This document shows positions 59,155 to 64,000 of a DNA stretch of 64,000 nucleotides, piece after piece. The notes under the pieces are model-generated. The model worked only from the letters and a program-made list of their open reading frames with translations. It did not search any database and was not told the DNA's origin. A program made the translations under genes and the position numbers. This DNA is from Paenibacillus silviterrae. GTDB taxonomy: Bacteria > Bacillota > Bacilli > Paenibacillales > NBRC-103111. Each line of letters starts with the position of its first letter. Position 1 is the stretch's first letter. Location of the stretch: NCBI RefSeq assembly GCF_030167925.1, contig NZ_JASKUT010000001.1, positions 2,790,001 through 2,854,000 of the forward strand, given 5' to 3'.

Positions 59155-61608
59155 TTATTCCTTCTCTACGAGCTCAATCCACTCGTTATATTCGATCTGC
59201 AGCTTCTCATACTCGGACTTCAGCGAGCTTAGCTCGCGGTAGACCTCCTCCGCGCGCTCCTGCTGCTGCGAGTATTCCAGCTGCAGCGCCTTATGCTGCT
59301 GCGTCTGCGCTTCGAGCTGCTCCTGCAGCTCGTTGTACAGCTCGACCTGCAGCGCCAGCTCGTCCTGCTGCTCGCGGAACTGCTGCTGCAGCGCCTCCAG
59401 CGAGCCGCTCTGCGCGGCCAGCTCCGCCATGCGCGCTTCCTGCGCTGCGAGGCGCCGCTCCAGCGCGCTGCGCTCCGCCTCGGCGCTGCCGCTGCGCTGC
59501 TCGAGCGCCGCGCATTGCTGCTGCAGCGCGCTCGCCGCCTCCTGCGCCGCGCCGAGCTGCTCGCGCAGCGCGGCCAGCTCGGCCTCGCGCTCGGCTACGC
59601 GGCGCTCCATCGCAGCGTGCTGCTGCTCTGCCGCCGCCAGCGCCTCGCTGCCGCGGGCTTGCTCGCCGCGCAGCTGCCGCTCGAGCTCGTCGTGCTGCCC
59701 CTGCAGCTCGTCGTAGAGTTCCTGCTGCAGCTCGAGCTCCTCCTGCTGCGCCGTCAACCGCAGGCGCAGCTCGTCCGCTTGCCCCGCCTGCTCCTCGCTG
59801 CGGCGCTGCCACTGGCTCAGCTGCTCCTGCAGCTGCAGGTTGTACGCCTGCTGCTGCGCCAGCTGCTGATCGAGCTGCTGCTGACGCTGCTCTCGCTCTC
59901 CAAGCTGCAGCTCCAGCTCCGCTATGCGGGCCGCCTGCTCCTCGGCTGCACGGAAGTGCTCCGCCTCCAGCGATGCCAGCGCCGCCTCGTGAGCGCGGAC
60001 CTGCTCTTCGCGCTGAGCCGCCGCTTCCTCGGCCGCAGCCTGCAGCCGCCGCTCAAGCTCGCTCACCTGTGCCGCCTGCTCCTCGGCTGCACGGCGGTGC
60101 TCCGCCTCCAGCGCAGCCACTGCCGCCTCGTAAGCGCGTGCCTGCTCCTCGCGCCGAGCCGCCGCTTCCTCGGCCGCAGCCCGCAGCTGCCGCTCAAGCT
60201 CGCTCACCTGCGCCGCCTGCTCGGCCGACGTACGCCCGCTCAGCTCCTGCAGCTGCTGCAGCTCCGCCTCAAGCTCGCCGTACAGCTGCTGCTGCAGGCT
60301 GAGCTCCTCCGCGAGCCCGGCGGTCTCCCGCGCCTGCGCCTCCGCACGCGCAGCCGCTTCCGCGCCGTCCCGCTCGAGCGTCTCGCAGCGCTCCGCCAGC
60401 ACACGGCTGCGTTCAGCCTGCTCGCCCAGCTGCACCTGCAGCTGCCGCTTCTGCTCAAGCTGCTCCGCCAGCTGCTCGGCATGCGCCTGCTCGAGCTCGC
60501 TCAGCCGCCTTTGCAGCTCGGCGCCGCGGGCCGCTTCCGCTTCCAGCGCCTCGCGGCTACGTGCTTCCGCCGCAGCCAGCTGCTCAGCGAATACCACTTC
60601 GCGCGCCTCCGCCTGCGTACGAAGCTCCGCGACAAGCTCGACCTGCGCGTTCAGCTCCAGCTGCTGCAAGCCAAACTGCTCCTGCAGCTGGTCAAACTGC
60701 TCGCTCAGCTCCAAGTAAGCCTGCTCTCGCTCCTCCAGCTGTTCGGTAATCGCCGTTACTCTGCTCTCCGCTGAAGCCAACTGCCCCGCAAGCTCGGAGC
60801 CCTTCTGCTCGGCAGCCGTAAGGCGTCCGGCGGTATCGTGGCCGCGTTTCTCCGCCGCAGCAAGCTGCTGCTCCCGCTCTGCAACGCGCTTCCGTACGCC
60901 GTCCAGCTCCCCGGTTAGCTCGGCCAACCGGCGCTCCTGCTGTCCTTTGGCCGTCACCAATGCCTCGATGCGTCCCTGCAGCTCCAGCGCCTCCGCTGCT
61001 TGCGTATCCAAACGCTCCTCCAGAGCCGTACGCTCGTTAGCCGCATGCTCCAGCGCCAGCCTGTGCTCATCCGCCGCCTGTTGCAAGGCCCCCATCCCTT
61101 GAGCTACCTCCTGCTCAAGCGCCGCGATTCGTTCCCGGTCCGCCGTCTGCTCCGCCTCCAGCTCGCGGATTCGGTCTGCCTGACGCTCCATCTGCTGCGC
61201 CAAATCGGACGCCTCCGCGGTTGCCCCTTCATACGCTACGCGTACGTCGGCGAGCTCCCCTTCCGCTATGCCGTAAAGCTCCTGCGCCGATGCAAGCTCC
61301 TGCTGCAGTGCGCCGTAACGATCATTCAGCCGGGCAAGCTCCTCACGCGCCTGCTCCAGCTGACGCTGCCGGCCGATCGAAGCCTCAAGCTCGGTCCGCA
61401 TCTGTGTCCATTCGTCGGCCATATTGACCGCAGCCAATACGGCCAGCTTCGGCAAATCAAGCCGCGGATTCGCCTCGGCTATCCGATGCATTTCATCATT
61501 CACTAAGTTTGCAACGTTTTTTATATAGGAAGGGCTGGAATTGGATACCAGCTTGTACTGGGTGCCATAAATGTCGACGGTCATCCGGATTTTGTCTTCA
61601 CCGTTCAC
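59155..61608 (-). CDS. zapA: ZapA-domain protein with giant coiled-coil tail
   Basis: 817 residues from GTG 61608 (GGGGAG eight bases upstream). Residues 1-75 match ZapA: DIYGTQYKLVSNSSPSYIKNVANLVNDEM and RLDLPKLAVLAAVNMADEWTQM, the FtsZ-ring binding domain. Normal ZapA ends near residue 85-100; here about 740 residues of continuous heptad sequence rich in Glu, Ala, Gln, Leu and Arg follow, including a 47-residue repeat. The region is very GC rich because of GAG, GCC, CTG and CAG codons. Gene order pheT-zapA-cvpA is as in Bacillus, so it occupies the zapA locus. It probably binds FtsZ and extends a long rod; other roles are possible. Confidence 0.88.
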   Translation of the reverse strand: MNGEDKIRMTVDIYGTQYKLVSNSSPSYIKNVANLVNDEMHRIAEANPRLDLPKLAVLAAVNMADEWTQMRTELEASIGRQRQLEQAREELARLNDRYGALQQELASAQELYGIAEGELADVRVAYEGATAEASDLAQQMERQADRIRELEAEQTADRERIAALEQEVAQGMGALQQAADEHRLALEHAANERTALEERLDTQAAEALELQGRIEALVTAKGQQERRLAELTGELDGVRKRVAEREQQLAAAEKRGHDTAGRLTAAEQKGSELAGQLASAESRVTAITEQLEEREQAYLELSEQFDQLQEQFGLQQLELNAQVELVAELRTQAEAREVVFAEQLAAAEARSREALEAEAARGAELQRRLSELEQAHAEQLAEQLEQKRQLQVQLGEQAERSRVLAERCETLERDGAEAAARAEAQARETAGLAEELSLQQQLYGELEAELQQLQELSGRTSAEQAAQVSELERQLRAAAEEAAARREEQARAYEAAVAALEAEHRRAAEEQAAQVSELERRLQAAAEEAAAQREEQVRAHEAALASLEAEHFRAAEEQAARIAELELQLGEREQRQQQLDQQLAQQQAYNLQLQEQLSQWQRRSEEQAGQADELRLRLTAQQEELELQQELYDELQGQHDELERQLRGEQARGSEALAAAEQQHAAMERRVAEREAELAALREQLGAAQEAASALQQQCAALEQRSGSAEAERSALERRLAAQEARMAELAAQSGSLEALQQQFREQQDELALQVELYNELQEQLEAQTQQHKALQLEYSQQQERAEEVYRELSSLKSEYEKLQIEYNEWIELVEKE
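59930..60211 (-). repeat. 141 bp tandem repeat in ZapA-like tail
   Basis: Two full copies of a 141-base unit (period seen from GCCGCCTGCTC at 59930 and 60071, and from CTCACCTG at 60062 and 60203) encode the 47-residue block containing EQAAQVSELERQL and EEAAARREEQARAYEAAV; a diverged third copy starts beyond. In-frame growth by slippage is indicated. Confidence 0.85.
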
Positions 61609-61650
61609 TGTGGATGCTCCCCTTTCATAACTCGACGGGGCAAAAAACAT

Positions 61651-61697
61651 AAAAGAGTTCCCCGCATCTAACATAATTCGATACGGGGAACCCTTTT
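61651..61697 (-). terminator. Terminator after pheT
   Basis: AAAAGAGTTCCCCG (61651-61664) pairs with CGGGGAACCCTTTT (61684-61697) with one mismatch, plus an inner ATC/GAT. The run of A to the left gives the U tail. It separates pheT from the ZapA-like gene. Confidence 0.85.
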
Positions 61698-61751
61698 TCC
61701 TTCTACAATTTGTAGACTTCTGTCAATTTACAAGACCTGCCCAAGCCAACT

Positions 61752-64000
61752 TTATTTCCGCAGCTCGGCGCCGAAACCGTTCTCGAGTGCCGTCACCACT
61801 TTCGCATGCAGCTCGCTGACCTCTTCATCCGTCAACGTACGCTCAAGGGTCCGGTATACGAAGGAGATCGCTACGCTCTTCTTGTCTGCGCCGAGACGCT
61901 CGCCTGTGTAAATATCAAACACTTGAATGGATTCGAGCAGACTGCCTGCCACCTCGCGTGCTTTGCTTACCAGCTCGCCCACCGCGACGCTCTTGTCTAC
62001 AACCACAGCCATATCGCGGCCGATGGCCGGATAACGAGGCAGCGGGGTATACGTAAGCTTCTCGTCGGCCAGCTCGGCGAGCACATCCAACTCCAGCTCG
62101 AATACGTACGTATCGGCAAGATCCTTCTTCTGCTGAAGGGCCGGATGCAATTGTCCGATCACACCGATCACCTTGCCGTCCGCAACAATATGGGCCGTGC
62201 GGCCCGGATGGAAGCCATCCGGCTGGGCTGCGGCAAAGCTGACACCCTTCACGCCGAGGTAAGCCAGCACGTTTTCCAGCACACCCTTGAGATCATAAAA
62301 GTCCACATCACCCGGCTTGCCCGTCCAATGAAGCTCGCTTCGTTTGCCCGTCAGCAAAGCGGCTAGAAGCAATCTTTCCTCCGGCTGCTTGGTGAGCTGC
62401 TTCTCCTGAGTAACAAATACCCGGCCGATCTCGAACAATGCGACATCGTTCTGGTTCCGGTTCCGGTTGTACAGCGCCGCATCCAGCAGGTGAGGAACCA
62501 AGCTGGTACGAAGCGTGCTGCGCTCCTCGCTCATCGGCATCGACAGCGATACCGGAGCAACCTCGCGGTAAAGACCGGAGTATTCTGCAATTTGATCCGG
62601 ATGGGTGAACGAATACGTAATGGCTTCGTGCAATCCGCTTCCTGTCATCAGCGTACGTACGATACGGCGGATGCGCTGCTGCTTCGTCAAGGAGCCCGGC
62701 GTCGTAACCACGTTCATCAGCGTCGTCGGGATATTGTCATACCCGTGAAGGCGAGCCACTTCCTCAATCAGATCGACAGTGCGGGTAATATCTCCGCGAC
62801 GGCTCGGCACGTGCACGAGCAGGCCGTCTCCTTCCAAAGGCTCTACAACGAATGCCAAACGGTCAAAAATCCCTTTAATCTCCTCTACCGACAGCGACGT
62901 ACCCAAATATCCGTTAATCCGGCCGGCCGTGATCTCGATCTGGACCGGCTTGTGCTCCTTCGTTACCGCTTCGACGATTCCGTCAGCGACAACGCCGTCA
63001 CCCAGCTCAGCAATCAAAGCAGCCGCGCGGTTCAAGGCAGGAATCACCGCCTCCGGGTTCACTTCCTTCTCGAAACGAAGGGAAGCTTCCGAACGCAAGC
63101 CCAGCTGACGCGACGTTTTGCGGACGGAGCCGCCGTCGAACTTCGCCGACTCCAGCAGGATGCGGGTCGTGCCGTCCGTTACCTCCGAATTCAAACCGCC
63201 CATAACGCCTGCGATCGCTACCGGCTTCTCGCCATCGGTAATGAGCAGCATCGAAGGGTCCAAAGTGCGTTCTACATTATCGAGCGTGACCAGCTTCTCC
63301 CCTTCCCGGGCCGAGCGCACGTCGATATGTCCGTTCGCCAGCTGATCGGCGTCGAAGGCATGGAGCGGCTGACCGTACTCCAGCATGACATAGTTCGTAA
63401 TATCTACGATATTATTGATCGGACGAATGCCGGCTGCCATCAGCCTGTTTTGCAGCCAAAGAGGAGACACGCCTACCTTCACGCCTTCAATGAGACGTGC
63501 AGCATAATGCGAGCACAAATCCTTTGCCGTGATCTCTACCGAAATTTTGTCCGCCGCACGGCCCGCCCCGTCCGATCCGCCAATGCCCGGCTCCGGCAGC
63601 TTCACACCGCGCCCAAGGATCGCTCCGATCTCGTAAGCAGCGCCCAGCATGCTGAGAGCGTCCGAACGGTTCGGCGTCAGATCCAAATCCAGCACTTCAT
63701 CACTAATCGCCAGCACGTCTAGAATGCTGAGCCCAATCTCCGTACCCTCCGGCAGCACCAGGATGCCCTCTTGAATCTCCTTCGGCAGCAGCTTGTCATT
63801 AAGACCCAGCTCCTTCGCCGAGCAGATCATGCCCATCGATTCAACGCCGCGCAGCTTCGCCCGCTTGATAACAAGCCCGTCAGGCAGCTTCGCTCCGACC
63901 AAGGCTACCGGCACCTTTTGGCCTGCGGCCACATTTTTCGCACCGCATACGATTTGGAGATCTTCCCCTGTTCCCGCATCGACGATACAAACGTTCAATT
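61752..64000 (-). CDS. pheT: Phenylalanine--tRNA ligase beta subunit (5' end cut by window)
   Basis: About 749 residues are visible; the first ~50 lie outside the window. The N-terminal part holds the tRNA-binding domain (LQIVCGAKNVAAGQKV), then the B5 region (DLTPNRSDALSMLG, LEYGQPLHAFDADQL), the core (TVDLIEEVARLHGYDNIPTTL) and the C-terminal anticodon-binding FDX-ACB domain (PRYPAIGRDMAVVVDKS). Charges tRNA-Phe together with PheS. Upstream pheS must lie to the right. A terminator follows. Confidence 0.96.
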   Translation of the reverse strand, partial: LNVCIVDAGTGEDLQIVCGAKNVAAGQKVPVALVGAKLPDGLVIKRAKLRGVESMGMICSAKELGLNDKLLPKEIQEGILVLPEGTEIGLSILDVLAISDEVLDLDLTPNRSDALSMLGAAYEIGAILGRGVKLPEPGIGGSDGAGRAADKISVEITAKDLCSHYAARLIEGVKVGVSPLWLQNRLMAAGIRPINNIVDITNYVMLEYGQPLHAFDADQLANGHIDVRSAREGEKLVTLDNVERTLDPSMLLITDGEKPVAIAGVMGGLNSEVTDGTTRILLESAKFDGGSVRKTSRQLGLRSEASLRFEKEVNPEAVIPALNRAAALIAELGDGVVADGIVEAVTKEHKPVQIEITAGRINGYLGTSLSVEEIKGIFDRLAFVVEPLEGDGLLVHVPSRRGDITRTVDLIEEVARLHGYDNIPTTLMNVVTTPGSLTKQQRIRRIVRTLMTGSGLHEAITYSFTHPDQIAEYSGLYREVAPVSLSMPMSEERSTLRTSLVPHLLDAALYNRNRNQNDVALFEIGRVFVTQEKQLTKQPEERLLLAALLTGKRSELHWTGKPGDVDFYDLKGVLENVLAYLGVKGVSFAAAQPDGFHPGRTAHIVADGKVIGVIGQLHPALQQKKDLADTYVFELELDVLAELADEKLTYTPLPRYPAIGRDMAVVVDKSVAVGELVSKAREVAGSLLESIQVFDIYTGERLGADKKSVAISFVYRTLERTLTDEEVSELHAKVVTALENGFGAELRK

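Noticed and set aside
59293..60774. 493-codon and other long plus-strand frames opposite the ZapA-like gene
   Set aside because: Low-complexity Leu/Arg/Ala translations of the GC-rich coiled-coil codons; no ribosome site and no recognisable domain.

Overview
The window is a chromosomal segment of a spore-forming, low-to-mid GC Firmicute, most likely Paenibacillus or a close relative. Evidence for this is the CotH-family spore-coat kinase, a Spo0E-like phosphatase, a BirA operator of the Bacillus type, a Bacillus-type Zur box, a YesN-like membrane AraC regulator with an Lpl-type sugar ABC transporter, and strong GGAGG ribosome binding sites. Gene order pheT / zapA / cvpA / ... / mutS2 / DUF350 at the right end resembles the B. 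subtilis pheT-rnhC-zapA-yshB-polX-mutSB-yshE region. No rRNA, tRNA or CRISPR array was seen, and no intact mobile element.

Layout. 1-4.6 kb: CotH kinase (cut by the window edge), VTC polyphosphate-polymerase-like protein and DUF4956 membrane protein in one operon, then a stalk-domain protein and a DUF2935 protein. 4.7-9.4 kb: ilvD, a DUF3055 protein, a TetR regulator with matching operators in front of itself and of an orphan fabF-type ketosynthase, and a cupin. 9.5-13.2 kb: biotin ECF transporter (EcfA1, a fused EcfA-EcfT, a DUF1284 protein) divergent from bioY around a BirA operator. 13.3-15.7 kb: 5'-3' exonuclease, and a Zur-box-controlled pair of CobW-type GTPase and zinc-independent ribosomal protein L33. 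16-19.8 kb: AraC regulator, two Gfo/Idh/MocA oxidoreductases, a GNAT acetyltransferase. 19.8-20.7 kb: gene-free stretch with a hairpin-bearing ~115 bp repeat and a transposase remnant. 20.7-24.3 kb: aminotransferase, M50 protease, ArsC/Spx-like protein, YdcF-like protein.

24.4-35.9 kb holds a long leftward operon for late cobalamin assembly and uptake behind a cobalamin riboswitch: btuF, btuC, btuD, cobT, cobU, cbiB, cobS, a cobD-cobQ fusion, a PduO-type adenosyltransferase and an RluA pseudouridine synthase. 36-40.8 kb: UDG-like protein, Spo0E-like protein, an alanine-type aminotransferase with its Lrp regulator, a short GNAT and an MFS transporter. 40.9-50.5 kb: carbohydrate locus with a membrane-bound AraC regulator, an Lpl-like ABC transporter and a 1078-residue GH106-like hydrolase. 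The transporter and hydrolase promoters share a motif at the same position relative to -35.

50.6-64 kb: zinc-ribbon protein, an overlooked 27-residue membrane peptide, DUF350, PspA, mutS2, a holin-like membrane protein, a 33-residue membrane peptide, a CuA-like cupredoxin lipoprotein preceded by an Fnr-like palindrome, an SDR, an L,D-transpeptidase, seven tandem copies of a 112 bp repeat, cvpA, a ZapA domain fused to a coiled coil of about 740 residues, and pheT (cut by the window edge). The most unusual items are the giant ZapA-like coiled-coil protein, the exact-period 112 bp array beside a synteny break, the shared AraC-type sites and the two gene fusions.
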